Shown here one piece after another: positions 38,237 through 47,772 of a stretch of DNA of 64,000 bases (position 1 is its first letter; each line of letters opens with the position of its first letter). This DNA is from Stutzerimonas kirkiae (GTDB lineage: Bacteria > Pseudomonadota > Gammaproteobacteria > Pseudomonadales > Pseudomonadaceae): the NCBI RefSeq assembly GCF_004327335.1, contig NZ_QJUO01000019.1:20129-84128 (forward strand). Reading direction: 5' to 3'. The notes beneath the pieces were generated by a model, which saw only the letters and a program-made list of their open reading frames with translations, did no database searches and had not been told where the DNA came from. The position numbers and the translations under genes are program-made.

Positions 38237-38707
38237 CTATGGCTGCAGGTTCTGCTGCGCGCGCAGTACTTCCTGGTACAGGGCTTCGCTGCTGGTCGCG
38301 GCACGCAGGCGTGCGGTGGTCTGTGCATCGTCCAGCATGCCGGCGATCTGGCGCAGCAGTTCCAGGTGTTCATCGGTAGCGGCCTGGGGCACCAGCAGGA
38401 CGAAGAGCAGGTCGACGGGTTGTCCATCGAGCGCGTCGAAGTCCACCGGGGTTTCCAGGCGCAGTACCGCGCTCAGCGGTTGGCTGCAGCCGGTGATGCG
38501 GCAGTGCGGGATAGCGATGCCATTGCCGAAACCGGTGGAGCCGAGCTTCTCCCTGGCGATCAGGCTTTCGAATATGGTCTGTGCGTCGAGGTCGGGCGCA
38601 TCCTGGGCGATTACCCTGGCGATCTGTTCGAGGACGCGCTTCTTGCTGACGCCCGGAGCGCCCACCAGGGCGCGTCCGGGAGAGAGGATGGAGTCGAATC
38701 GGATCAT
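38237..38707 (-). CDS. ptsN: Nitrogen-PTS EIIA component
   Basis: A 156-residue EIIA-Ntr protein; phosphorylated His is H68 in GIAIPHCR. Regulates potassium transport, nitrogen/carbon balance and envelope stress in relatives. The spacing to hpf (7 bases) and rapZ (63 bases) indicates one operon. Confidence 0.95.
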   Translation of the reverse strand: MIRFDSILSPGRALVGAPGVSKKRVLEQIARVIAQDAPDLDAQTIFESLIAREKLGSTGFGNGIAIPHCRITGCSQPLSAVLRLETPVDFDALDGQPVDLLFVLLVPQAATDEHLELLRQIAGMLDDAQTTARLRAATSSEALYQEVLRAQQNLQP

Positions 38708-38714
38708 GGTCGGA

Positions 38715-39023
38715 TCAGCGAGCGACTGTCCCCTGGTGATGGTCGAGTTGTTTTTCCTTGTGTTTGATCAGTTGTCGGTCGAGCTTGTCCACCAGCAGGT
38801 CGATGGCGGCATACATGTCTTCGTGTTCGGAGTTGGCGACCACTTCCTTGCCGGCCACATGCAGCGAGCCTTCGGCCTTCTGCTTGAGTTTTTCGACTTG
38901 CAGGGTCACCTGTACGTTGATGATGCGGTCGAAGTGCCGCTGCAGACGGTCGAACTTTTCCTCGACGTAGTCACGCAGGGCTGGAGTCACTTCCAGATGA
39001 ACGCCACTGATGTTGACTTGCAT
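38715..39023 (-). CDS. hpf: Ribosome hibernation promoting factor
   Basis: A 102-residue short HPF/YhbH-type protein with MQVNISGVHLEVTPALRDYV at the N-terminus and VAGKEVVANSEHEDMYAAID centrally. Binds the 30S subunit and helps form inactive 100S ribosomes in stationary phase. It follows rpoN by 136 bases in the conserved order. Confidence 0.94.
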   Translation of the reverse strand: MQVNISGVHLEVTPALRDYVEEKFDRLQRHFDRIINVQVTLQVEKLKQKAEGSLHVAGKEVVANSEHEDMYAAIDLLVDKLDRQLIKHKEKQLDHHQGTVAR

Positions 39024-39159
39024 ACCACTACTCCTTTTTTATCTTCTATGAAGAGCGAGTTGTCGAGGGCTGCCCCCTGGCTATCGGCGCCTTCGGCTGG
39101 CAGGCCGTTGAAAAACCACCTGCGCCGGGCTGCCTCGCCAACTGTTTTCCAACGGCTTG

Positions 39160-40656
39160 CTAGATCAGCCGCTTGCGTTCGCTGGATGGTGCAATTCCCA
39201 ACGATTCCCGATACTTGGCTACGGTGCGGCGGGCAACCTGAATGCCTTGTGCCTCCAGTAAACCAGCGATCTTGCTGTCGCTCAATGGCTTTTTCTGGTT
39301 TTCCGCGGCCACCAGCTTCTTGATGATGGCGCGGATCGCGGTGGAGGAACATTCACCGCCTTCGGACGTGCTGACATGGCTGGAGAAGAAGTACTTCAGC
39401 TCGTAGATGCCACGCGGCGTGTGCATGTATTTCTGCGTGGTGACGCGGGAAATGGTCGACTCGTGCATGCCCACGGCCTCGGCGATGTCGTGCAGCACCA
39501 GCGGCTTCATGGCCTCGTCGCCGTACTCGAGAAACCCCTTCTGGTGCTCGACGATCTGCGTGGCGACCTTCATCAGCGTCTCGTTGCGGCTGAGCAGGCT
39601 CTTGATGAACCAGCGCGCTTCCTGCAACTGGTTGCGCATGAAGGTGTTGTCGGCGCTGGAGTCGGCACGCTTGACGAAGCCGGCGTACTGGGCGTTGACC
39701 CGCAGGCGCGGGATGGCGTCCTGGTTCAGCTCCACCAGCCAGCGTTCGTTGTGCTTGCGCACGATCACATCCGGCACCACGTACTCGGGCTCGCTGGTCT
39801 CGATCTGCGAACCAGGGCGTGGGTTGAGCGACTGGATCAGTTCGATCACCTGGCGCAACTCGTCCTCCTTGATCTTCATGCGCCGCATCAGCAGGCTGTA
39901 GTCACGGCTGGCGAGCACTTCCAGGTGGTTTTCGATCAGGTAGCGGGCCTGCTCCAGCCAGGGGGTCGGTTGCGCTGGCTGGCGCAGTTGCAGCAGCAGG
40001 CATTCGCGCAGGTCGCGGGCGCCGACCCCGGAGGGTTCGAACTGCTGGATACGGTGCAATACGACCTCGATTTCATCGAGTTCTATCTCGAGCTCCGGGT
40101 CGAAGGAGTCGAGGATTTCCTCCAGGCTCTCCTCCAGATAGCCCTGGTCGTTGATGCAGTCGATCAGGGTTTCGCCGATCAGGCGGTCGGTATCGCTCAT
40201 CGGCGACAGGTTCAGTTGCCAGAGCAGATGGCTCTGCAGGCTGACGCCGGCGCTGGTGCGCGAGGTGAAGTCCCACTCGTCGTCATCGTTGCTCGGCAGG
40301 CTGCTGGCGCTGGTCTGGTAGATATCTTCCCAGGCGGTGTCCACCGGTAGTTCGTTGGGAATGCGTTCGCCCCAGTCGCCGTCCTCGAGATTTTCCGCTG
40401 CCGGTGTCGGTTCGTCGTAGCTTTCCTGCTTGGGCGCGGTCTCGCTTGCAACGGTTTCCGTGCCCTCGGCCATGGGGTCGGAATTGTCGAAGTCATCGCC
40501 ATCTTCTTCCCGTTCCAGCATCGGGTTGGAATCCAGCGCTTCCTGGATTTCCTGTTGGAGGTCCAGGGTGGAAAGCTGGAGCAAACGTATGGCCTGTTGC
40601 AGCTGCGGTGTCATCGTTAGCTGCTGGCCCATCTTTAGGACGAGAGATGGCTTCAT
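39160..40656 (-). CDS. rpoN: RNA polymerase sigma-54 factor
   Basis: A 498-residue sigma-54. Region I ([20 protein letters not shown], Gln/Leu rich) is at 1-50, an acidic region at about 50-110, core-binding at about 120-300, and the C-terminal DNA-binding part has the RpoN box [13 protein letters not shown] 40656 is the family start; the frame stays open 42 codons further. In P. aeruginosa lptB lies directly upstream; here the upstream neighbour is an MFS exporter, so the locus context has changed. Confidence 0.97.
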   Translation of the reverse strand: MKPSLVLKMGQQLTMTPQLQQAIRLLQLSTLDLQQEIQEALDSNPMLEREEDGDDFDNSDPMAEGTETVASETAPKQESYDEPTPAAENLEDGDWGERIPNELPVDTAWEDIYQTSASSLPSNDDDEWDFTSRTSAGVSLQSHLLWQLNLSPMSDTDRLIGETLIDCINDQGYLEESLEEILDSFDPELEIELDEIEVVLHRIQQFEPSGVGARDLRECLLLQLRQPAQPTPWLEQARYLIENHLEVLASRDYSLLMRRMKIKEDELRQVIELIQSLNPRPGSQIETSEPEYVVPDVIVRKHNERWLVELNQDAIPRLRVNAQYAGFVKRADSSADNTFMRNQLQEARWFIKSLLSRNETLMKVATQIVEHQKGFLEYGDEAMKPLVLHDIAEAVGMHESTISRVTTQKYMHTPRGIYELKYFFSSHVSTSEGGECSSTAIRAIIKKLVAAENQKKPLSDSKIAGLLEAQGIQVARRTVAKYRESLGIAPSSERKRLI

Positions 40657-41058
40657 GGCAGAGACTTCAAACCCTGTTGTCCGGCGCTTGCGCCTGTATT
40701 CGACATCATGGGCGCCCCTGCGCCCGCTATGAAGCAAATTATATGCCTGTTTTCGCGTGGATTGGATAGGGGCTGTCGCCATTTCTCATGCAAGCGTAAG
40801 AACCACGAACGGTGCCGGGGGGAGCGCCGCTGGGCAAGAACCGATTCCGTTCGTCCAGCGCCGCCAGTCTCCGGCGCCTCTAGATCGCCCTACCGCAGGG
40901 CGACGACATAGCGCGACCGGCCCTGTGTGGCTTGCACGAGAGGTCTGCCGCTGTGGTGAGCCGGCTGCTGGCGGAGCTGGTTTTCTATAAGAATTTCAAT
41001 AAATTATTGAGATATGATCCATGTCGATTATTTGTGTTCATGTCTATGCACGAAACAA
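40657..41058. other. 402-base spacer upstream of rpoN; probable segment boundary
   Basis: Contains the rpoN promoter side, a degenerate copy of the E-family palindrome (around 40826-40905, right arm TTCGTCCAGC..CTCC.GCGC), and an AT-rich patch at 40981-41066 with TCAATAA-att-ATTGA. No gene is supported. Confidence 0.55.
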
Positions 41059-42417
41059 TTATCTCGATACGGCCGTGCCGGAGTCGCCGGCCAGGCGCCG
41101 GAAGCACAGGCCGGAGGCCATGCATAGCAGGCTGACGAGGACCATGGCCAGGCCGATGTCGCCGACGCTGGGGGTTTCGTGGGCGCGCAGGCGCTGGATC
41201 AGGCCGAGCAACAGCGCGGCGATGCCGACCGCCAGGCTCATGCTCAGTTGTACCGACATGGCGGACAGGGTGCTGGCCTTGCTCGCCTGGCAGGTGTCGA
41301 TGTCGGCGTAGGTCAGGGCGCCCATGCTGCTCATCTGCAGGGAGCGCGACAAGCCGCCGGCGAACAGCACCAGCACGATCGACAGTGCGCTGCTGTCCTC
41401 GCGCAACAGGGCGCACACGGCGATCGAGGCGCCGGCCAGGAAGGCATTGCAGACCAGGATGCGACGGAAGCCGAAGCGCCGTACCAGCGGCACCGAGATG
41501 AACTTGATCAGCAGCGCGCCGACACCGCCGGCGAAGGTCAGCAGGCCGGCCTCCAGCGCACTGAGGCCGAAGCCGACCTGGAACAGCAGCACCAGCAGGA
41601 ACGGCAGCGAGGCACTGCCGAGGCGGAACAGCATGCCGCCCTTGAGCACGATGCCGAAGGTCGCGATATTCAGCAGCGAGAGGTCCAGCAACGGAGACGG
41701 GCGGCGCCTGGCATGCCGCAGGTAGAGCGCGCCGGAGAGCAGGCCGCTGGCCAGCAGGGCGCAGGACCAGAACCATTCCAGCGAACCATGGCCGATGGAC
41801 TCGAAGGCCAGTACCAGGCAGGCCAGCGCCAGGCTGCTGGACAGGAAGCCGGCGAGGTCCAGCGGCTGGCGCTGGCGGCCCGGATAATCCGGGATATGGC
41901 GCAGGATCAGCAGGATGCCGAGCAGCCCGATCGGCAGGTTGATCAGGAAGATCCAGTGCCATGACAGGCAGGTCACCAGCAGCCCGCCCAGCGGCGGTCC
42001 GACCACCGGCCCGAGCAGCGCCGGCATGGTGAGGAAGGCCATGGCCCGCAACAGGTCGGCCTTGCGTGTCCAGCGCAACAGGATGACTTGGCCGACCGGC
42101 ACCATCATGGCGCCGGCCATGCCCTGGCAGAAGCGCGCCAGCGACAGTTGCAGCAGCGAGCTGGAGGCGGCGCAGGCCAGCGAACTGGCCATGAACAGCA
42201 GGATGGCCAGGACGAACACCCGGCGCGGTCCGTGGCGTTCGGCCAGCCAGCCGCTGATGGGGATGAACATCGCCACGGCCAGCAGGTACAGCGAGACCAC
42301 CAGGTTCATATGCACGCTGGATTCGCCGAAATCCTCGGCGATCTGCGCCAGCGCCGTCAGCACCGCGGTGGAGTCGAGCAACTCCATGAACAGCGCGCAG
42401 CCGATGATCATCGGCAC
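41059..42417 (-). CDS. MFS exporter, DHA2-like
   Basis: A polytopic transporter of about 452 residues. Motif A-like GWLAERHGPRRVF follows helix 2; motif C-like segment GPVVGPPLGG supports an exporter; LDSTAVLTALAQIAEDFG at the N-terminus is the DHA2 signature. Start is uncertain: GTG 42417 is used, ATG 42411 also fits, and the frame is open back through the flavin reductase gene. Downstream of a flavin reductase and nitroreductase; it may export a product of, or protect from, the substrate handled by this cluster. Confidence 0.85.
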   Translation of the reverse strand: MPMIIGCALFMELLDSTAVLTALAQIAEDFGESSVHMNLVVSLYLLAVAMFIPISGWLAERHGPRRVFVLAILLFMASSLACAASSSLLQLSLARFCQGMAGAMMVPVGQVILLRWTRKADLLRAMAFLTMPALLGPVVGPPLGGLLVTCLSWHWIFLINLPIGLLGILLILRHIPDYPGRQRQPLDLAGFLSSSLALACLVLAFESIGHGSLEWFWSCALLASGLLSGALYLRHARRRPSPLLDLSLLNIATFGIVLKGGMLFRLGSASLPFLLVLLFQVGFGLSALEAGLLTFAGGVGALLIKFISVPLVRRFGFRRILVCNAFLAGASIAVCALLREDSSALSIVLVLFAGGLSRSLQMSSMGALTYADIDTCQASKASTLSAMSVQLSMSLAVGIAALLLGLIQRLRAHETPSVGDIGLAMVLVSLLCMASGLCFRRLAGDSGTAVSR

Positions 42418-42491
42418 CTTGCGCTCGAAGCGGGCATCGCTGCCCGGCTCGCCCGGGGCAGGCGTTGCGTGCGGGCGCGTGGAGCCTCCGT

Positions 42492-43010
42492 TCAGGAGAA
42501 ACGACCGTAGCGGCCCGAGGAGTAGAGCAGGGGCGCCTGCGCGGAGTGCCAGCATTCCAGCACTTCGGCGATCACCACCAGGTGCGTGCCGACATGATTG
42601 ATATCGGTGATGCGGCAGTCGAAGCCGGCGCTGCTGGCGCGCAGGGCGGGGTTGCCGCTGGCCAGTCGACGCCAGGCGTGCGCGTGTTCGCTGAAGCGCT
42701 GTGCGGCGGGCAGGCGGCCGCCGAAATCGCTGGCGATGGCCGCGTCGCCGGCGTGCAGGACATTGACGCAGAAGCGCTTCTGCTCGATCAGGTGGCGGTA
42801 GAGGCTGGCGCCGCTGTTCACCGCGATCAGGATGGTCGGTGGGTCGGCGGTGATCGAGCTGAACGCGGTGGCGGTCAGGCCGTAGTCGCCGTCGCTGCCG
42901 GCGCAGGTGACGATATTCACCGAGGCGGCGGTATTGCGCATGGCCTGCTTGAAGGCCGAGGCGTCGATGGTGGGTTCGGGGCGAGGGTGTTCGAGGGCGA
43001 TGACGCTCAT
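42492..43010 (-). CDS. Flavin reductase (DIM6/NTAB type)
   Basis: A 172-residue split-barrel flavoprotein: FKQAMRNTAASVNIVTCAG, GLTATAFSSITADPPTILIAVN, FCVNVLHAGD and DHxG-like INHVGTHLVV. Such proteins supply reduced FMN to two-component monooxygenases. An LLM monooxygenase is encoded 6.5 kb away on the same strand and could be the partner. Its stop overlaps the open frame of the MFS gene. Confidence 0.9.
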   Translation of the reverse strand: MSVIALEHPRPEPTIDASAFKQAMRNTAASVNIVTCAGSDGDYGLTATAFSSITADPPTILIAVNSGASLYRHLIEQKRFCVNVLHAGDAAIASDFGGRLPAAQRFSEHAHAWRRLASGNPALRASSAGFDCRITDINHVGTHLVVIAEVLECWHSAQAPLLYSSGRYGRFS

Positions 43011-43129
43011 CAGGGGTATCCGGTCGGGAAGCGGTGTCCGCTTTGGCTATCTGTATCGTGCGCGGCGCGCACCGTTGCAAGTCGCTGCTCTGCTCGCGGC
43101 AGTGGTGCGCGTGGCGCGCCCTGTGGGTG

Positions 43130-43957
43130 TCAGCGCAATGCCAGCCGCTGCCGGTGCAGCACCTGGGCGAGGCGCTCGCGGCCATGCAGGCTGTCCACAC
43201 TGGCCAGGCGGTCGATGACCTGCCGGCTCCAGGGCGGATTTTCCAGCCCCTGGGCGCGGTAGAAGGCATCGACCTGGCGGTCGTAGTCGTCGAGTCGCCG
43301 TGGCTCCTGTTCGTCGAGCCGGTAGGTTTCCCGATGCAGCACCACCGATTGCGGCAGGCGTGGCTTGATCGCGGCGGGGCGGGATGGGTCCGGGTAGCCG
43401 ACGCACAGGCCGAATACCGGGAAGACCAGGGGCGGCAGTTGCAACTCGTCGATCACGGCTTGCAGGTTGTTGCGCAGGGCGCCGATATAGACGGTGCCCA
43501 GGCCCAGCGCTTCGGCGGCGAGCACCGCGTTCTGCGCCGCCAGGGCGGCGTCGAGGCCGCCCACCAGCAGGCTGTCCAGGTATTCCACCGCCTGCAGTTC
43601 GCGACCATGGCGCTCGGCCAGGCGTGCCGCCCGCGAGAAGTCGGCCAGCCAGACCAGGAACAGCGGTGCCTGGACGATATGCGCCTGGTCATTGGCCAGG
43701 GCCGCAAGGCGCGCCTTGCGCTGCCGGTCCTCGACCGCCAGCAGGCTCCAGGCCTGCAGGTTGGAGGAGGTGGCGGCCGATTGTGCCGCTGCCAGCAGGG
43801 TTTCCAGGGTGCCGTCAGGCAGCGGCTGGTCGAGGTAGGCGCGCACGCTGCGGTGCGCCAGTAGCTGTTCGATCAGCGCATTGCCAGGTTCTGCCGAAGG
43901 CGCATCGGCGCTGCCATAGCGTTGCTGCCAGAGAGGCTGGGGATGGGCTGCAGGCAT
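43130..43957 (-). CDS. NADPH-dependent FMN reductase/nitroreductase (NfsA-like)
   Basis: A 275-residue nitroreductase-fold protein. FMN-binding HRSVRAYLDQPLP (about 35-47), SAATSSNLQAWSL (about 59-71) and the glycine-rich EALGLGTVYIGALR (about 148-161) match the NfsA/SnfrA subgroup. Likely role: oxidoreductase for flavin or nitro substrates. It heads the reductase-MFS run, with an AT-rich promoter and a perfect palindrome (44048-44066) upstream. Confidence 0.88.
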   Translation of the reverse strand: MPAAHPQPLWQQRYGSADAPSAEPGNALIEQLLAHRSVRAYLDQPLPDGTLETLLAAAQSAATSSNLQAWSLLAVEDRQRKARLAALANDQAHIVQAPLFLVWLADFSRAARLAERHGRELQAVEYLDSLLVGGLDAALAAQNAVLAAEALGLGTVYIGALRNNLQAVIDELQLPPLVFPVFGLCVGYPDPSRPAAIKPRLPQSVVLHRETYRLDEQEPRRLDDYDRQVDAFYRAQGLENPPWSRQVIDRLASVDSLHGRERLAQVLHRQRLALR

Positions 43958-44047
43958 TGTTGATCCCTTATGTTCAGGCGCGGATGGCGTACCTTAGGCA
44001 AGCCGGGATGGCTTGTGAAATACCCTGTCGTTCTATCTTGATAATCA

Positions 44048-44066
44048 AAATAAATAATATTTATTT
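44048..44066. promoter_or_regulatory. Perfect AT palindrome upstream of nitroreductase
   Basis: AAATAAATA-A-TATTTATTT: 9-bp arms around one base, 91 bases before the nitroreductase start and 26 bases past the ABC ATPase stop. Could be an operator or part of a terminator; the regulator is unknown. Confidence 0.45.
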
Positions 44067-44091
44067 GTCTGAATTATGTGTTTTGTGGATT

Positions 44092-45717
44092 TTATATGGC
44101 GACCAGGAAATTCAGGCTGTCCAGGTAACGCTGGCCCGGAACGTCGCTGAGCAGGCGCCGGGTGTAGTCGCTGGCGGGGGCTTCGAACAGTCGCTCACTG
44201 TCGCCCTGTTCGACCACGCGCCCCGCCTGCATGACCACTACCCGGTCGGAAATCTGCCGGACCACCGCCAGGTCGTGGGAGATGAACAGGTAGCTCAGGC
44301 CCAGTTCCCGTTGCAGTTCGGCCAGCAGCTCGAGGATCTGCTTCTGCACCGAGGCATCCAGGGCCGACAGTGGTTCGTCGAGCACCAGCAGTTCGGGTTC
44401 CAGCGCCAGCGCCCGGGCGATGGCCACGCGCTGGCGCTGGCCGCCGGAAAGCTGGCCGGGGTGGCTGTAGAGGGACTTGGCTGGCAGGCCGACCCGTTCC
44501 AGCAGGCGCGCTGCCTGTTGCTGCTGGCTGGCACGGTCGCCGACGGCGAAGGCCCGTAGCGGTTCGGTGATGATCTGCGCCAGGGTGAAGCGTGGATCGA
44601 GCGAGGCATAGGGGTTCTGGTAGACCACCTGCACCCGGCGGCGGTAGTCGCGCAGGCGCGCGGCGTCGTAGGCGAGGATGTCTTCGCCGTCGAAGCGGAT
44701 ACTGCCGCTGCTCGGGCGCTCCAGGCGCAGGATCATGCGCGCGGTGGTGGACTTGCCCGAGCCGGATTCGCCGACCAGGCTCAGGGTGCCGCCGCGCGGC
44801 ACCTCGAAGGAGACATCGGCGACCGCTGGCGGCAGTCTCTCGTGCCCGTGAGCGAACTGCTTGCCGAGGCCGCTGACACTGAGTAGCGCCGGCCCGGCCA
44901 GGCGTGGCCGGCGTTCGCTGGCGGTCGCCTGGGCCAGGCTGGGGGCGGCCTCCAGCAGGCGCCGGGTGTAGGGGTGGCGTGGGCGCAGGAAGATTTCCCG
45001 GGTGCTGCCGCGTTCGACGATGCGCCCCTGCCGCATGACGATCACCCGCTCGGCGCGGTCCATCGCCACGCCGAGGTCATGGGTGATCAGCAGCACGGCG
45101 ATCTGCCGCTTGCGCGCCAGCCGCTGCAAATGGTCGAGCACCTGCCGCTGCACCGTCACGTCGAGGGCGCTGGTCGGTTCGTCGGCGATGATCAGCGCCG
45201 GCTCGTTGGCCAGGGCGATGGCGATCAGCACGCGTTGGCGCATGCCGCCGGACAGTTCATGGGGATAACGCCGCGCCAGGCGCTCGACATCGCGCAGGCC
45301 GACCTGGCGCAGCAGCTCCAGGCTGCGCTGGCGGGCGCCTGTGCGGGCAACGCCGTGGATGCGCATGGCTTCGATAAGTTGTGCGCCGATGCGCTTGACC
45401 GGGTCCAGCGACAGGCCGGGGTCCTGCGGTACGAAGCCGATACGGTTGCCGCGCAGGTGACGCCAGTGGTGTTCGTCGAGGTCTTGCAGCGCCTGCCCTT
45501 CGAAGTCGATATGGCCGGCGCTGATTCGCGCATTGCCGGCCAGCAGGCCGATCAGCGCCGCCGCCGTGGTGGACTTGCCCGAGCCGGATTCGCCGACGAT
45601 GGCGACGAATTCGCCGCGCCTCAGCCGCAGGTCGATCTCGCGCACGCCAGGCTGCGGGCCGTCCGCGCCGAGGTAGTCGATCGACAGCCCGCTGATCTCC
45701 AGCAATGTATCGCTCAT
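44092..45717 (-). CDS. Peptide-type ABC importer ATPase with two nucleotide-binding domains (DppD-DppF fusion)
   Basis: A 541-residue protein with two complete ABC domains. First: [13 protein letters not shown] at about 40-52, [22 protein letters not shown]. Second: [35 protein letters not shown]. Oligopeptide/dipeptide-family C-terminal extensions ([13 protein letters not shown]) follow the first. It energises the permeases encoded upstream; ATG 45717 overlaps the permease stop as ATGA. Confidence 0.93.
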   Translation of the reverse strand: MSDTLLEISGLSIDYLGADGPQPGVREIDLRLRRGEFVAIVGESGSGKSTTAAALIGLLAGNARISAGHIDFEGQALQDLDEHHWRHLRGNRIGFVPQDPGLSLDPVKRIGAQLIEAMRIHGVARTGARQRSLELLRQVGLRDVERLARRYPHELSGGMRQRVLIAIALANEPALIIADEPTSALDVTVQRQVLDHLQRLARKRQIAVLLITHDLGVAMDRAERVIVMRQGRIVERGSTREIFLRPRHPYTRRLLEAAPSLAQATASERRPRLAGPALLSVSGLGKQFAHGHERLPPAVADVSFEVPRGGTLSLVGESGSGKSTTARMILRLERPSSGSIRFDGEDILAYDAARLRDYRRRVQVVYQNPYASLDPRFTLAQIITEPLRAFAVGDRASQQQQAARLLERVGLPAKSLYSHPGQLSGGQRQRVAIARALALEPELLVLDEPLSALDASVQKQILELLAELQRELGLSYLFISHDLAVVRQISDRVVVMQAGRVVEQGDSERLFEAPASDYTRRLLSDVPGQRYLDSLNFLVAI

Positions 45718-46553
45718 CGGCTTTCTCCCCAGCTTCTCTGCATGGCGCGGGCGAGCTGGTTGGCGGCCAGCACCACGCTGGCGACCACCAGCCCCGGCAG
45801 GCTGGTGTACCACCAGGCGGCGACCATGAAGTTGCGCCCTTCGGCGATCAGCAGGCCCCACTCCGGTTGCGGCGGCGGGGCGCCGAAGCCGAGGAAGCTC
45901 AGTGCCGAGACTGCCAGCACGGCGCCGCCGAATTCCAGCGCGGCCAGTGCCAGCACCGGGCCGGCGGCGTGCGGCAGGATATGCCGGAGGATGATGGCGC
46001 CGTGGCCGACACCGCTGGCGATGGCTGCTTCGACGAAGGTGCTGCCACGCCAGCGCAGCACTTCGCCACGGCTGAGTCGGGCGAAGGTGGCCACCGAGGA
46101 CAGGCCGACCGCCAGGGCGATATTCAGGGTGCCGAAGCCGAGTACGGTGATTACCGCCATCGCCAGCAGCAGCGAGGGGATCGCCATCAGCACTTCGACC
46201 AGGCGCATCAGCAGGGCGTCCAGTTTCCCGGAGAAATAACCGGCCAGCAGCCCCAGGGCACCGCCCACCAGCAGCGCGATCAGTACCGCCAGGGTGGTGG
46301 CGCGCAACGACAGGCTGGCGCCATGCACGGTGCGGCTGTAGAGGTCGCGCCCGAGGTGGTCGGTGCCGAACCAGTGTTCGGCGGAGGGTGCCTGCAGCGC
46401 CTTGGCCGGCACCGCCAGCAGCGGGTCGATACGGCTGAACAGGCCGGGAAACAGCGCCCAGCCGAGCACCAGGGCGAGCACCGACAGGCTCAGCAGCAAG
46501 GCCGGGCGCGGCAGGCGGCTGGCGGGCGGGAAGGTGATGGAAAGGCTGCTCAT
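45714..46553 (-). CDS. ABC importer permease, DppC type
   Basis: A 279-residue membrane protein; HWFGTDHLGRDLYSRTVHG is the OppC/DppC N-terminal signature, and EAAIASGVGHGAIILRHILPHA is the EAA loop that contacts the ATPase. About six helices. ATG 46553 is used; an ATG three codons earlier (46562) is possible. A 220-base spacer with repeats separates it from the DppB-type gene. Confidence 0.92.
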   Translation of the reverse strand: MSSLSITFPPASRLPRPALLLSLSVLALVLGWALFPGLFSRIDPLLAVPAKALQAPSAEHWFGTDHLGRDLYSRTVHGASLSLRATTLAVLIALLVGGALGLLAGYFSGKLDALLMRLVEVLMAIPSLLLAMAVITVLGFGTLNIALAVGLSSVATFARLSRGEVLRWRGSTFVEAAIASGVGHGAIILRHILPHAAGPVLALAALEFGGAVLAVSALSFLGFGAPPPQPEWGLLIAEGRNFMVAAWWYTSLPGLVVASVVLAANQLARAMQRSWGESR

Positions 46554-46773
46554 GAAGACCATCCGTAACGCGATGGACTCGCCGGTGAGTCCATACATAG
46601 GGGGCGCCGGGCGCGCCGTGGAAATTTTGTGAGGGGGAGGCGCACGACGCACCCTACGGGGTTGGGGCGCCGTGAGGGTCGTGCAATGGGTATTCCGGTG
46701 CGCCTGGCGTCCCCCGTGCAGCGATCGGCGGGTAGGGTGCGGCATGCGCACTGCAGGGGATGCAGGTAGATAT
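46554..46773. other. Spacer inside the ABC operon with palindromic repeats
   Basis: Contains the 36-bp repeat copy B and an inverted pair CGCACCCTACG (about 46648-46658) / GGGTAGGGTGCG (about 46731-46742) that could form a long-range stem. The repeats inside an apparent operon may attenuate or stabilise the transcript. Confidence 0.5.
46563..46598. repeat. 36-bp palindromic repeat, copy B
   Basis: CCGTAACGCGATGGACTCG-CCGG-TGAGTCCAT-ACAT; differs from copy A (3702-3737) at only three or four positions within the palindrome. Confidence 0.65.
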
Positions 46774-47772
46774 TCATGGGCGTCGGGCCAGGTCGATGCG
46801 CGGGTCGAGCAGGGGATAGAGCGCATCCACCAGCAGGTTGACCAGGATGTAGATCGCTGCCGCCAGCAGCACCACGCCCTGCACCATGGGGATGTCCTGG
46901 CTGGCCACCGCGCCTTGCGCCAGGCGGCCGATGCCGTCGCGGGAGAACACCGTTTCGGTGACCACCGCGCCGGCCAGCAGGTTGCCGACGATGCCGCCGG
47001 CCAGGGTCAGCAGCGGGATGGCGGCGTTGTGCAGGACGTGCCCGAACAGCAGTCGGTCATGGCTCACGCCCTTGCTGCGCAGGGCACTGACGAAGGGTTG
47101 TTGCAGCACGCCGGCGATCGAGCGCGACAGCACCTGGGCGATCACCGCCGCGGTGGGGATGGCCAGGGTCAGCGCCGGCAATACCAGCGCCGCCAGGCCC
47201 TGGTTGCCCATGGCCGGGAACAGCGGGATACGGAACGACAGCCATTGCAGCAGCAACAGCCCGACCCAGAAGGTCGGCAGCGAGACCGCCAGCGAGGGCA
47301 GCGCCAGCAGGCCCTCGTGCAGGCGCGGGCCGCGCATCCGGCTGGCCAGCAGCGCCAGGCCGACACCGCTGGGCAGCGCCAGCAGCAGGGCGGCAGCGGC
47401 CAGCGCGGCGGTGCCCGGCAGGGCCTGCCAGAGCGCCTGGGTCACGGCCTGGCCGCTCTGGATCGACTGCCCGAGGTCCAGTTGCAGCGCCTGCCGCAGG
47501 GCGATGGCGTATTGCACCGGCAGCGGCTGGTCCAGGTGGTAGCGGGCCTTGAGGGCCGCGACCTGGGCCTGGTCGGCGGCGTTCATCTCGCCGTTCTGGT
47601 TGAGCATGATGCTCACCGGATCGCTGGGCAGCGCATAGAGGATCAGGAACGACAGCGTGAAGGCGGCCCAGAGCACGAACAGCGCTTGCCCCAGGCGGCC
47701 GAGCAGCGCCCGCGCCCTGGTAGCCCAGTGCCGCCAGCGTTCCGGCAAAGTGAAGGATGCGCCAGTGCTCAT
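46774..47772 (-). CDS. ABC importer permease, DppB type
   Basis: A 332-residue membrane protein. N-terminal FVLWAAFTLSFLILYALPSDPV is the OppB/DppB opening, and SALRSKGVSHDRLLFGHVLHNA is the EAA loop. ATG 47772 overlaps the binding-protein stop as ATGA. Confidence 0.92.
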   Translation of the reverse strand: MSTGASFTLPERWRHWATRARALLGRLGQALFVLWAAFTLSFLILYALPSDPVSIMLNQNGEMNAADQAQVAALKARYHLDQPLPVQYAIALRQALQLDLGQSIQSGQAVTQALWQALPGTAALAAAALLLALPSGVGLALLASRMRGPRLHEGLLALPSLAVSLPTFWVGLLLLQWLSFRIPLFPAMGNQGLAALVLPALTLAIPTAAVIAQVLSRSIAGVLQQPFVSALRSKGVSHDRLLFGHVLHNAAIPLLTLAGGIVGNLLAGAVVTETVFSRDGIGRLAQGAVASQDIPMVQGVVLLAAAIYILVNLLVDALYPLLDPRIDLARRP

